From an uncultured Halobacteriovorax sp. (GTDB lineage: Bacteria; Bdellovibrionota; Bacteriovoracia; Bacteriovoracales; Bacteriovoracaceae): DNA of 64,000 bases. This document shows positions 27,909 through 36,492 of this stretch, in pieces. Position 1 is the first letter of the stretch. Each line of letters begins with the position of its first letter. The translations under genes were made by a program, and so were the position numbers. The stretch lies in NCBI GenBank assembly GCA_913061265.1, contig CAJXVS010000009.1, forward strand, positions 62,001 to 126,000, given 5' to 3'. Under the pieces are notes generated by a model. That model made no database searches and was not told where the DNA came from. It saw nothing but the letters and a program-made list of their open reading frames with translations.

Positions 27909-28606
27909 GCATGCCCCGAATAGACGAGTTTGCCTCGGTCTAAGTGTACGATTCTTCCACTAAACTTCTTAACCAATTCTCTATTATGAGTGGCCCAGAT
28001 AACTGTAAGTCCACGCTTAGAATTATAAAAACTTAGAACATCAAATAACTTTTGGGCGTTCGCTGAGTCTAGTGAGCTAGTCGGCTCATCTAGAACCAAG
28101 ATATCTGGTCTAGTGAGGAGCGCTCTTATAATCGCAATTTTTTGCTTTAATCCACCGTTGGCCTTATCCATTTTCATATCAAGACGATCAGTGATCCCAA
28201 AGACTTTTGCTAATTCATTTAATTCTTTTAAGTATTCTTTTTTTGAGCCATGAACAGAACTGTCATAACTAACCCAGAGGTTGGCTTCACATGTCTTTCT
28301 TTCTAATAATCTTAGATCTTGAAAGACTGGTGCGACAAACTTTACCTTCGGTGGAAGAATAACTTCTCCACTCGTAGGCTCTAACTCTCCTGTTAAGATC
28401 TTAAGAAGTGTTGTCTTCCCCGCGCCACTAGAACCAGTGACAAAAAGAACTTCATTATTATTGATTGAGAGTTGAACATTTCTTAGGCCTTGAATCTTTC
28501 CAAAGTCGACAGTGACGTCTTGTAAGTAAAAACTCTGATCTCTAATCGAATGTTTAATTTTTTGTGATGAAAGGCCTGGGCCTAAACTCTGCTTTTGGGA
28601 TAGCAT
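27896..28606 (-). CDS. ftsE: Cell-division ABC ATPase FtsE with altered signature motif
   Basis: ABC ATPase of 236 residues. Walker A GSSGAGKTT (58-66), Q-loop VFQDLRLL, Walker B ILVLDEPTSSLD, H-loop WATHNREL. The signature motif LSGGQ/E is replaced by ANGGLKQK (about residue 149), losing the serine that contacts ATP in the dimer. A ~25-residue N-terminal tail precedes the normal fold. SD GGAAGAG. It is the first gene of the ten-gene minus-strand run. Confidence 0.9.
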   Translation of the reverse strand: MLSQKQSLGPGLSSQKIKHSIRDQSFYLQDVTVDFGKIQGLRNVQLSINNNEVLFVTGSSGAGKTTLLKILTGELEPTSGEVILPPKVKFVAPVFQDLRLLERKTCEANLWVSYDSSVHGSKKEYLKELNELAKVFGITDRLDMKMDKANGGLKQKIAIIRALLTRPDILVLDEPTSSLDSANAQKLFDVLSFYNSKRGLTVIWATHNRELVKKFSGRIVHLDRGKLVYSGHACFI

Positions 28607-28717
28607 CTGACTCTTCCTTTAAGTCTACTCAAATCATCCTGACTTAAGCCAGAAACACTTTCTATGTTTCTCTTCATTATTATAGCAAAGTGTCTGATTT
28701 TATTCAAAGGAAGGGAA

Positions 28718-28754
28718 CCTGAGAAAAATGTTCCGGTCGGTTATTTTTCTCAGG
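28718..28754 (-). terminator. Hairpin downstream of the subtilase gene
   Basis: Perfect 12-bp stem (CCTGAGAAAAAT / ATTTTTCTCAGG) with a 13-nt loop, 12 bp after the subtilase stop codon and about 110 bp before ftsE. There is no uridine tail after it on either strand; its T-run lies inside the stem. It may act as a terminator or 3'-end stabiliser. Confidence 0.5.
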
Positions 28755-28766
28755 AATATTAGCTAC

Positions 28767-30362
28767 TTAACGAATTTCAAAATCTAACACAAACTCACCG
28801 CCAGCTTCTCCGTCCTGATCTCCATCAAGCTCAAGCCCAAATGGACCTCTAAAGGCTTTTGGATTCATTCTCACTCGATATGAACCAGATCCGGCTTGAA
28901 CCTTAAACCTTAGAATATTTGTCCCTATCTCATACTTATTAAGAGACTTTAATGAACCTTCTAGTAGATCACCTTTAGAGTTCTCTAAGATGATCCCACC
29001 TCTTGTAAGACTTTTAGGGTTTAAAATTCCCTGGATATGAATATTTAACGTCTTGTTTCCATCAGCGTACCAAGCTCTTCTTACTGTTGGAGCTTTTGGT
29101 TTTCCAGATAAAGCCTTAAAAGAATCAATTCTTCCATTTCCTAACTTATGCTTATATTTTTTATTAAGAGGATCAACATCAGTTGAGTTTCTCATAAGAG
29201 TAGCGAGTACTTGCTCTCTTGTATAATCAGGGTGCACAGACCAAATAAGAGCCGCAACACCAGCAGCATTTGGAGCGGCCATCGAAGTCCCACTCATATC
29301 AACATACTTTCCACTTTTACTTGTTGAATAGATAGGATTCCCAGGAGCCGCAACATCAACTCCATAACCGTAGTTTGAAAAACGGCTTCTTAGATCATGC
29401 TTCTTTAGATCTTTTCCTGATTGAGTCGAAGCAACTAAAAGAATCTGAGTATTCTTTGTTCTCGCTGATTGCTCAGCGTTTCCATTACCTGCGCTATTAA
29501 AGACGATAAGCCCTTTGTTATAAGCGTACGCAACAGCTTCTTGATAAATCTTCTTAGCACTCATTCCATCGATATTATAACTAGTCGTGATGATCTTCGC
29601 TCCGTTATCAGCAGCGTATTTGTAAGTCTTAAGAATCATCTCACCAGTCCAAGACTTTGTTCCATAGAACTTAAGCGGCATAACCTTAATCTTCGTCCCG
29701 TGACCTACAACTCCTAGGCCATTATTAAAATCAGCGCCAATGATCCCGGCCACGTGAGTTCCGTGCCCACCATGATAACCAGCCACATCAGGATTATTGG
29801 TCCCTTCATTAAAGTTCCATCCAATCACGTCGTCGATATAACCATTTTCATCGTCATCAATTCCGTTGCCTTCAATCTCTCCGTCATTTTTATAATAGAT
29901 TCCTGATAGGTCTTCATGATCAAGCTTAAAGCCATCATCAGTGGCAGCAACAATAACTTCAGCCACACCTGTTGAGATATCCCAAGCTTTTTCACTTTGA
30001 ATGATCTTATGATGATATTGCTTAGAGAACTCAGGATCATTTGGAGTTGACTCTCTTGGGTCCCCAATGAAAACCGGGTTAGCTTCGGCCCAAAGAATAT
30101 CTTCTCGCTTATTAAGGTCATCAATATACTGACTTGAAATTAGAGTCTGAGGTAACTCTAATTTATAAAGAGCGCCACGCTCTTCAGTTCCAACTGCTAG
30201 TTCATTAAAAGATTTATAAGAAGTTAAGCTAGCTTTTTCAAAGCTTGCACCTTTTTTAAAGGCTACGATAATCTCCGTTGGATGATCGACAACTTCTGAA
30301 AAAACTGAGGGACTTACTAAAAGAAGACCAAAACTAAGTAGGCCTAAGAGACTAGATTTCAT
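28767..30362 (-). CDS. Secreted subtilisin-like serine protease (S8)
   Basis: Exported protease of about 531 residues. Signal peptide (SPSVFS), then an I9-like propeptide (EIIVAFKKG to about residue 90), then the S8 domain with Asp in VAATDDGFKLDH, His in GHGTHVAGIIG and Ser in SGTSMAAPNAAG. A C-terminal ~110-residue beta-rich domain follows. All three catalytic residues are present, so it should be active. The start is ATG 30362 with AGGAGTG upstream; the open frame extends 27 bp further but has no support. Single gene, own promoter region and downstream hairpin. Confidence 0.93.
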   Translation of the reverse strand: MKSSLLGLLSFGLLLVSPSVFSEVVDHPTEIIVAFKKGASFEKASLTSYKSFNELAVGTEERGALYKLELPQTLISSQYIDDLNKREDILWAEANPVFIGDPRESTPNDPEFSKQYHHKIIQSEKAWDISTGVAEVIVAATDDGFKLDHEDLSGIYYKNDGEIEGNGIDDDENGYIDDVIGWNFNEGTNNPDVAGYHGGHGTHVAGIIGADFNNGLGVVGHGTKIKVMPLKFYGTKSWTGEMILKTYKYAADNGAKIITTSYNIDGMSAKKIYQEAVAYAYNKGLIVFNSAGNGNAEQSARTKNTQILLVASTQSGKDLKKHDLRSRFSNYGYGVDVAAPGNPIYSTSKSGKYVDMSGTSMAAPNAAGVAALIWSVHPDYTREQVLATLMRNSTDVDPLNKKYKHKLGNGRIDSFKALSGKPKAPTVRRAWYADGNKTLNIHIQGILNPKSLTRGGIILENSKGDLLEGSLKSLNKYEIGTNILRFKVQAGSGSYRVRMNPKAFRGPFGLELDGDQDGEAGGEFVLDFEIR

Positions 30363-30398
30363 ATTCACTCCTGTGACTAAAACCATCATGGTTAAAAT

Positions 30399-30416
30399 TA
30401 ATCTGATAATAGATTA
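30399..30416. promoter_or_regulatory. Inverted repeat upstream of the subtilase gene
   Basis: TAATCT-GATAAT-AGATTA, a perfect 6-bp inverted repeat with 6-nt spacer, 37 bp upstream of the subtilase start. The minus strand contains TATTAT inside it, a possible -10, so it could be an operator over a promoter. Function inferred only from position. Confidence 0.3.
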
Positions 30417-30482
30417 GTCTTAGGAGTACTCATTTGCAGTTCATGTCAGAAATTAAAAGCCTGACCTAGGAAAACTATCGGA

Positions 30483-31910
30483 TTATTCGATAATGATCCC
30501 TTCTTTGGTCAGTAGTTCAAAGGCAGACTGAGAGCAGAATACGTTAGGAGTATAGTTAGAGCAGTTCTCTAGTCTTGAAATAACCGAGTTTTCAACTTCT
30601 GCAAGAAGTTTGATATCGCCATTTTCATAACTAATTTTTACTGGATCTCTCGTCAGAAGAACATTTCCTCCATTTACTTCCTTCACAATATTCTTTCTTG
30701 ATTGAACAAAGATGATTTGCTTCTTTGGTAGATCAGGAAGAAGCCAATCCGCTGGGCTTCCTTTTTTATCAAGGACCGCCTGCATTTCATCAACCTTGGC
30801 CTGAGCTTTCTTAACAATCTTATCTGAGTCTTGTTGATTATCTTGATCAATAAGAATTTGTTTTAATTCTGGAGACCTTGCGGTTCTCGCGCCACGTTCT
30901 AAGAGAAGAGTATGGGCCATATCTTTAATGCGGGGATCTTTATCTAAGCTTCCATCGATATAACGAGTCTGAACGAGGTTCATAAAGTAGCTATCGTTGA
31001 ATTGATAGAACTTCATAGGATCATTCATGATCATATCTAGTAGTTCTGAATAACGATAGATCCAGCCTTTCTCTAAAAAGAAGTAAGTCAGTTTCTCTGC
31101 AATTGCATCATAACGACTTCCTCTTGGGGAGCGAATGACTTGCGAGTACCAAGCAAAACGCGCCATTAAGAAATCCTCAACACAATGAAGAGCATTATGC
31201 TTAATAGTTAAAATATCATGTCCATCAACACTCATAGGCTGAAAGTGATAGAGAAGATAATCCCTGTCATAGGCTCCATACTTAAGACCAGTATAATGAG
31301 CATCTCTTAAGAGATAATCCATTCGATCACAATCGATCTCAGAATGCAGAATCTGATTGGCCATAACAGAAGGGGCTACTCCCTTTACCAGGTCAGAAAT
31401 ATTTTGAGGATCCTGCCCACCATCTTGTAAGATGCGAGTGATCCCCCCTTCATAATCAGTATTCTTAATGATAAAACTTCCAAGGTTCTCATGATCGTCT
31501 TTGAGTCCCTTTCCATTCTTTGTCGTGGTTGTTTCTCCAAAAGAAATATAAGCCGCTTCTGTTGTATGAGAAAAAGCGAAGGTTCCCATATCGTGCATAA
31601 GAGCGCCTAAGCGAAGGGCCTGATGATAAGTCTTTTCTTTAGAAGTCACAGCAGGATTCATAAGCTCGTCTTGAGTCACGGCCCGACCGCAGGATCTTAG
31701 GATTCGGTCAGCATTATTCATGACACCAATTGAATGCCCAAAACGTGAGTGTTCTGCACCAGGGAAAACATAACTACTAAAGCCTAGCTGCTTAATCCAT
31801 CTTAGCCTTTGATAAAAAGGACTATGAATAATGTCATACTCAAGTTCTGTTAGTTTGATGAAACCGTATATCGGATCGAATACGACTCTTGCTTTTGTTG
31901 GGACATCCAT
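30483..31910 (-). CDS. HD-domain phosphohydrolase (dNTPase-like)
   Basis: 475 residues. The HD metal site is visible: EHSRFGHSIGVM (His), GALMHDMGTFAFSH (His-Asp), and DCDRMDYLLRDA (Asp). This arrangement belongs to the dGTPase/SAMHD1-like branch that hydrolyses dNTPs. The substrate cannot be read and a nucleotide-independent role is possible. SD AGGAAG before the ATG. Not coupled to neighbours: 84 bp with a terminator separates it from the upstream small gene. Confidence 0.85.
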   Translation of the reverse strand: MDVPTKARVVFDPIYGFIKLTELEYDIIHSPFYQRLRWIKQLGFSSYVFPGAEHSRFGHSIGVMNNADRILRSCGRAVTQDELMNPAVTSKEKTYHQALRLGALMHDMGTFAFSHTTEAAYISFGETTTTKNGKGLKDDHENLGSFIIKNTDYEGGITRILQDGGQDPQNISDLVKGVAPSVMANQILHSEIDCDRMDYLLRDAHYTGLKYGAYDRDYLLYHFQPMSVDGHDILTIKHNALHCVEDFLMARFAWYSQVIRSPRGSRYDAIAEKLTYFFLEKGWIYRYSELLDMIMNDPMKFYQFNDSYFMNLVQTRYIDGSLDKDPRIKDMAHTLLLERGARTARSPELKQILIDQDNQQDSDKIVKKAQAKVDEMQAVLDKKGSPADWLLPDLPKKQIIFVQSRKNIVKEVNGGNVLLTRDPVKISYENGDIKLLAEVENSVISRLENCSNYTPNVFCSQSAFELLTKEGIIIE

Positions 31911-31942
31911 GCCTACTTCCTAATTTCTAAGTTCTTCCATGC

Positions 31943-31969
31943 AAAAGGCCAGCATTGAGCTGGCCTTTT
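31943..31969 (-). terminator. Intrinsic terminator after the 69-residue gene
   Basis: Perfect 11-bp stem (AAAAGGCCAGC / GCTGGCCTTTT) with 5-nt loop ATTGA. Read on the minus strand it follows the small gene by 26 bp and ends in TTTT, so it should end that transcript before the HD gene. The A/T ends of the stem make it usable in both directions. Confidence 0.85.
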
Positions 31970-31994
31970 ATTATAGCGTAATTTTTAATATTTT

Positions 31995-32204
31995 TTATTG
32001 AACTTTCTTTCTTCCACGTCTCTTTGATTTCTTATTCAGTTCTTTAATTCTCTTTTGAACTGACTCCATAATCATACGAGCTTCGCGTCTAAGACCGTTA
32101 TCGTTAACAAAACGGTAGAACTCTTCAACATCTGTAGAAGTTTTAAAGTTTCTTCCACCTTTTGCCGACTCGGCGCTTCCTTCTGCTTCTATAACTTTTG
32201 CCAT
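31995..32204 (-). CDS. Small basic protein, 69 residues
   Basis: Not recognised. Acidic/Ala-rich start, a middle with TDVEEFYRFVNDNGLRREAR and a C-terminus rich in Lys/Arg (KKSKRRGRKK), suggesting nucleic-acid binding. A perfect SD (GGAGG, 6 nt from ATG) and an own terminator downstream make it a real gene. It is 57 bp below the sigma-54-type regulator gene and may be cotranscribed with it. The ~20-residue core looks helical. Function unknown. Confidence 0.75.
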   Translation of the reverse strand: MAKVIEAEGSAESAKGGRNFKTSTDVEEFYRFVNDNGLRREARMIMESVQKRIKELNKKSKRRGRKKVQ

Positions 32205-32261
32205 TTTATCCTCCGAAATTCTTAATTACTTTACCGTATGTTTAACCGCTTTAACCAGTGT

Positions 32262-33809
32262 TTATGCCTCTTTTGGAGCAATCATTCCATAACTATGCAG
32301 CTTGTTATAGAGAGTCTTCACTGTAATCCCAAGGATTCTAGCTGTTTTAGTTTTGTTTCCACCTAGGTGATCTAGAGTTAAGCAGATATGTCTTTTCTCT
32401 AATTCGTCTAGTGTCATCTCTGTGAAGTCAAAAGAGAGAACATCTTCTTCTTCTACATCTTCTTCAACTTTATGAACTGAGTCAGCAAGGTGATCTCTTT
32501 CAACAATGATTCCGTCAGAAAGAATATAAGCTCTCTCCATAACATTTTGAAGCTCACGAACATTTCCTGGCCAGTTGTACTCTTTAAGCGCCTTGATAAC
32601 ACATGGAGAAAGTGACTTTTGTTGCTCGCGTCCTTTTCCTAAGTTTAGGAAGTAGTTTGAAAGAGCTTCCATATCATCAAGTCTATTTTTAAGAGCTGGA
32701 ACTTCAAGACTCATAGTATTCACTGAGTAATAAAGGTCTTCTCTGAATTCACCATTTTCAATTAGCTCTTCAATATTCTTTGAAGAAGCAACTATAAGAC
32801 GAACATCTGATTTATAAGGCATTTGTCCATTTACTCTAAAAGTCATTCCTTCAGTTAAGAAACGAACTAGTTTTGATTGAAGACCAGGAGTTAATTTATC
32901 AATATTGTTAATAAAAAGTGTTCCACCGTTAGCGGCTTCAATAAGACCGTGCTTAAGTTTTGATTCTGTAAAATCTCCAGACTCTTCACCAAAGATTTCT
33001 GCTTCTAATCTAATCTCTGGAAGAGCTGTACAATCGATGCTTACAAATGACTTAGCACCACGCTCACTTCTACAGTGAATACGTCTCGCTACCATTTGTT
33101 TACCAACACCTTTCTCACCTTCGATCAAGACATTAACAGAACTTTGACTTACTCTATCAGAGATAGAAAGAAGTCTTTTCATCGCATCAGAGTTTCCAAT
33201 GATTTGTTTTTCTTGAATTCTATAAGTATCGGCCATTTGAAGGCCTGTTTTATTTTCTTGGATTTCTTTTTCTTTAGACTCAATCTGACGAAGAAGTGAT
33301 TCATTTAAGAACTTCGCTTGAAGATACATCTTAATATTTGAAAGAGGCTTCTTAAGGTCAGCAAGAATTGATAGTGCATTAGTAATATCAACACGCTCGA
33401 ATTCTCTCTCACCCTCTAGAACTTGAAGGTGAAGAGTTGCGATAACAATTCCTTCATGAACAATAGGAAGAGTTAATTCAGCGCTTACGCCCTCTTCAGC
33501 TTCTTTAGCGAAGAGTGGATCTCTTTGAGTACAGTTTGAAAAATATGGTTTCTTTGTTCTAATAACATGTCCTGCAGGTCCGTGACCTTTTTCAAGAACG
33601 ATTGATCCGTCTACTGGTTGACCATTATCACTAATAAGGACAGCTTTTGAATCTTCTTTAACTATAAAGATATTAGCTTTATCAGCTCCAAGCTGAGCCG
33701 CCATAAATTGAGCTAAATGACTGAAGAATTGTGCTTCGTCTAAAGTTGATAAAAGAACTGTCGAAAGGTTTTGGATTTCTGTTGATTGTTTAGCCAGTGA
33801 ATCACTCAT
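32262..33809 (-). CDS. Sigma-54-type (NtrC-family) regulator with altered GAFTGA and Walker B
   Basis: 515 residues: GAF domain (about 10-160), AAA+ domain (about 205-430), Fis-type helix-turn-helix (KTKTARILGITVKTLYNKL) at the end. Walker A is GEKGVGKQ (about 230). Where sigma-54 activators have GAFTGA, this has GDFTES (about 276), and Walker B reads LFINNID instead of LFLDEI (about 300), replacing both acidic residues. Such changes in family members stop sigma-54 contact and ATP hydrolysis. It may therefore bind DNA without activating sigma-54, for example as a repressor. The GAF domain suggests a small-ligand input. Good SD AGGAG. Confidence 0.85.
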   Translation of the reverse strand: MSDSLAKQSTEIQNLSTVLLSTLDEAQFFSHLAQFMAAQLGADKANIFIVKEDSKAVLISDNGQPVDGSIVLEKGHGPAGHVIRTKKPYFSNCTQRDPLFAKEAEEGVSAELTLPIVHEGIVIATLHLQVLEGEREFERVDITNALSILADLKKPLSNIKMYLQAKFLNESLLRQIESKEKEIQENKTGLQMADTYRIQEKQIIGNSDAMKRLLSISDRVSQSSVNVLIEGEKGVGKQMVARRIHCRSERGAKSFVSIDCTALPEIRLEAEIFGEESGDFTESKLKHGLIEAANGGTLFINNIDKLTPGLQSKLVRFLTEGMTFRVNGQMPYKSDVRLIVASSKNIEELIENGEFREDLYYSVNTMSLEVPALKNRLDDMEALSNYFLNLGKGREQQKSLSPCVIKALKEYNWPGNVRELQNVMERAYILSDGIIVERDHLADSVHKVEEDVEEEDVLSFDFTEMTLDELEKRHICLTLDHLGGNKTKTARILGITVKTLYNKLHSYGMIAPKEA

Positions 33810-33953
33810 CGTTTAACTCCTATACACTATATTAAGATCGGTTTTTTGAATAACGCCATGCGTAATTGAATTTAGTGTAATAGATGTATGAATTTTTTAC
33901 AAGACAAAAATGCGCGGGTAATCAAAAAATGGACACCTTAACTGTGATTACAG

Positions 33954-35282
33954 CTACTTAGTCCATCTAGGAGTTATACAATTTCCAAATCCCTTGGTCA
34001 CGGACCCCAAAATCTCCCCATCTCGGTCCATTATGTATATATTTTGGACGGCCTTGGTTCTTGAGAGGACTCTTTGGCTTGAAAAGGCGATAAACTGTCC
34101 ATCATTTGAATAGCTAGGATCTTCGTTTGAGCCAAAGTCCTTCGTTAACCTACTGAGATTATTACCGTCAGCATCAATGCGGAAGATATCGAAGCGATTA
34201 TCGAGCCAAGACGAAAATGCGATCTCACGGCCATCAGGAGAGAACCTAGGCGTCGCATTATATTGACCCACAAAAGAGATCCTTTTCACACTTTTCTCAA
34301 GCCCTGAGGTGTATGAGGTATAGATCATGGCCGCTCCAGGCCTTCCTGAGAGAAAGGCCATCCTAGTGCCATCAACACTTATAGAAGGGTCAACATCAGG
34401 TGAATAATGCTTCGTTAAACGTTTCAAAGAGCCAGATCTAAGGTTCATTATATAAAGCTCAGCGTTCCCTGAATGAGAAAGGGTGAGAACGATCTTGTTT
34501 TCATCATTAGGCATAAAAACGGCCCCAGAGTTGATCCCCTTCCTTTGAGAGATAAGAGTGTCTTTTCCGGTTTTTAAATCAAGCATCCTAAGATTGATAT
34601 TTCTTTTCTTCTTTTCATTCACATTTCTAATCAAACTATAAAGAACGCGGCTTCTATCCTTAGAGATGGCTGGAGAGATAACTGTACCTCCATGAAAGGT
34701 TAACTGCTTTCTGTTGTTTCCATCAAAGTCCATTATATAGAGTTCTTTCTTTGGGTTCTTTCTGCTTCCTGTACGGTCACTAACAAAAAGGATCTTACTT
34801 TGAAAGATTGAGCGCTTTCCCATAATCGTTTGATAGATATAATCTGCCACTTCATGGGCCACGTCCCTAACCTTTCCTATAGGAAGTGTTCCTTTTTCTG
34901 AAACGATCTTAGTCCCGCGGTTTACATCATAAGTTTCTAACTCGTAATTGAGGATCGAAGACTTTGAGAGCTTTACCTGAGTATAAAATGAGATCTTTTT
35001 TTTCTTTAGGGCAGAAATATTAGGTTTCGAAAAACCATTCGCGGCTACATTGTCTTGGGTATTGAATTTCTTTTTATAAAAAGCAAAGTCATTCTTAATA
35101 ATTGAGATGAACTCTTGCCCCGCTTTATTCTCAGCACTATTAAGAGCGCCTGAAATATTAGGAAGCTCTAGGATGAACTTTGAAGTTTCAAGTTCTGCTT
35201 CTCCCACAGCCCCAATTACGAGTTGCGCACTAACTGAAGAACTTAGGAGTAGGCTTATAACTAAGAAGTATTTTTTCATCAT
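33954..35282 (-). CDS. tolB: Tol-Pal system protein TolB
   Basis: Periplasmic protein of 442 residues: signal peptide (SSSVSA), an N-terminal alpha/beta domain, then a C-terminal beta-propeller of PD40-type repeats (RTGSRKNPKKELYIMDFDG, then DRSRVLYS, SPDGREIAFSS, SNDGQFIAFSS). ATGATGA start overlapping the tolA stop. It links Pal to the inner-membrane TolQRA complex in other bacteria. Pal, normally next, is not downstream: a 144-bp gap and then the regulator gene follow. Confidence 0.95.
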   Translation of the reverse strand: MMKKYFLVISLLLSSSVSAQLVIGAVGEAELETSKFILELPNISGALNSAENKAGQEFISIIKNDFAFYKKKFNTQDNVAANGFSKPNISALKKKKISFYTQVKLSKSSILNYELETYDVNRGTKIVSEKGTLPIGKVRDVAHEVADYIYQTIMGKRSIFQSKILFVSDRTGSRKNPKKELYIMDFDGNNRKQLTFHGGTVISPAISKDRSRVLYSLIRNVNEKKKRNINLRMLDLKTGKDTLISQRKGINSGAVFMPNDENKIVLTLSHSGNAELYIMNLRSGSLKRLTKHYSPDVDPSISVDGTRMAFLSGRPGAAMIYTSYTSGLEKSVKRISFVGQYNATPRFSPDGREIAFSSWLDNRFDIFRIDADGNNLSRLTKDFGSNEDPSYSNDGQFIAFSSQRVLSRTKAVQNIYIMDRDGEILGSVTKGFGNCITPRWTK

Positions 35283-36082
35283 AATGGGAATCCTAATAGT
35301 ACATCACCCTTACTTGCCCTGGTTCTTATCTCTTTAGATAAACTAGGAAAAGGTGCTGAGCCTTCAATGGCCTCTATTGCTTTGTTGTCATACTCCGGAT
35401 CACCACTTGATTCGTAAACCTCGGTGCGTAGTAAGTTTCCACTCGCCCCAAGATAGACTCTGATCCTGCATTGTAATTCTTTATTTAAAAGATAACTTGG
35501 AAGCTTCCAATTTTGTTTTACTTGCTCTGTTAATTGCTGAACATAACCTTGAAAGGCAGTAACAGCGCCTGCGCCATTACCAACAGTGCTTGAACCTTGA
35601 CTTAATTTATTTCCTGCAAGGATTAGGTCTCTTAGCTCTTTTTGGCTCTTAGCATTTTGCTTTTTATTCGCTGTTGATGAGCTTCCTTTCTTCTTTTGTT
35701 TTTCTGCTTTTGCTTTTTGCTTGGCCAAGAGCTTCATCTTTTCCATAAAGCTCATAGGCTTCACGCCTTTTTTCTCAAACTCAACCTTACTATCATTCTG
35801 ACTTTCTACCTTTTTAGGCGGCTCACTTACGGCAGAGCCTGCATCAGCCCCAAGATCAAGAGGCTTAATATTACGCAGCTCTTTGATCGTCATCTTAGGC
35901 ATCGCCACCATATCAATACGAACCGAACTCTCCACTAAAACGAGGTTAGATTTTCTTTTATTTTCAAAGGAGATATCGAGCAACTTAGTCACACCTAGAA
36001 ATAGGGCGATAATAGAGAGGTGCAGGAAAATGGAATGACCTAAAAAGTATTTTAAAGGTCTTTGTAAGTAAGAGTTTATCAT
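35279..36082 (-). CDS. tolA: TolA/TonB-like energy-transducing protein
   Basis: One membrane helix near the N-terminus (FLHLSIIALFLGVT), a Lys/Gln-rich middle (KMKLLAKQKAKAEKQKKK) and a C-terminal TonB/TolA-type domain from about residue 180 (TEQVKQNWKLPSYL, CRIRVYLGASGNLL and DNKAIEAI). The position between tolR and tolB supports TolA. Overlaps tolR by 4 bp (ATGA). Length 267 is shorter than E. coli TolA. Confidence 0.9.
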   Translation of the reverse strand: MINSYLQRPLKYFLGHSIFLHLSIIALFLGVTKLLDISFENKRKSNLVLVESSVRIDMVAMPKMTIKELRNIKPLDLGADAGSAVSEPPKKVESQNDSKVEFEKKGVKPMSFMEKMKLLAKQKAKAEKQKKKGSSSTANKKQNAKSQKELRDLILAGNKLSQGSSTVGNGAGAVTAFQGYVQQLTEQVKQNWKLPSYLLNKELQCRIRVYLGASGNLLRTEVYESSGDPEYDNKAIEAIEGSAPFPSLSKEIRTRASKGDVLLGFPL

Positions 36083-36489
36083 CTATCTAATTCAGTCACT
36101 AAGGCGATTTGGCTAATCCCTCCTCGCTTTAGAAAACTCATTAATTTTGCAACCTTTCCGTAAGAAATTCCAAAATCAGCTCGTAGGAAAAGTGTTTGTG
36201 TTTTATTTTTCTTAAAGAGAGATTGAACCTCTCCAATGATTTCTTCATTGAGGATCTTATCCTTACCAAGAAAGAGTTCTTCTTCAAGCGTATAAGAAAG
36301 TACAACTTGAGTCGTATTTAAGTTGAGCGGATTAACTTCTTTAGTCTTTGGTAAATCAAGTTTAATCCCATTGAGCATTAAGGGTGCAGTGATCATAAAG
36401 ATCACCAGTAAGACTAACATCACATCAACTAGTGGAGTGACATTGATCTCTGAGATAGACTTCTTATCTTTTCCAACGTTAAAGGCCAT
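36079..36489 (-). CDS. tolR: TolR/ExbD-family proton-channel subunit
   Basis: 136 residues with one N-terminal membrane helix. The family motif INVTPLVDVMLVLLVIF contains the conserved Asp in the helix used for proton motive force coupling. A periplasmic C-terminal domain follows. 3 bp after tolQ and overlapping tolA. Confidence 0.95.
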   Translation of the reverse strand: MAFNVGKDKKSISEINVTPLVDVMLVLLVIFMITAPLMLNGIKLDLPKTKEVNPLNLNTTQVVLSYTLEEELFLGKDKILNEEIIGEVQSLFKKNKTQTLFLRADFGISYGKVAKLMSFLKRGGISQIALVTELDR

Positions 36490-36492
36490 AGC

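Noticed and set aside
33954-33970. Terminator directly after tolB
   Set aside because: The hairpin at about 33940-33955 has a 6-bp stem with a G-T pair and a T-run that is too far away.
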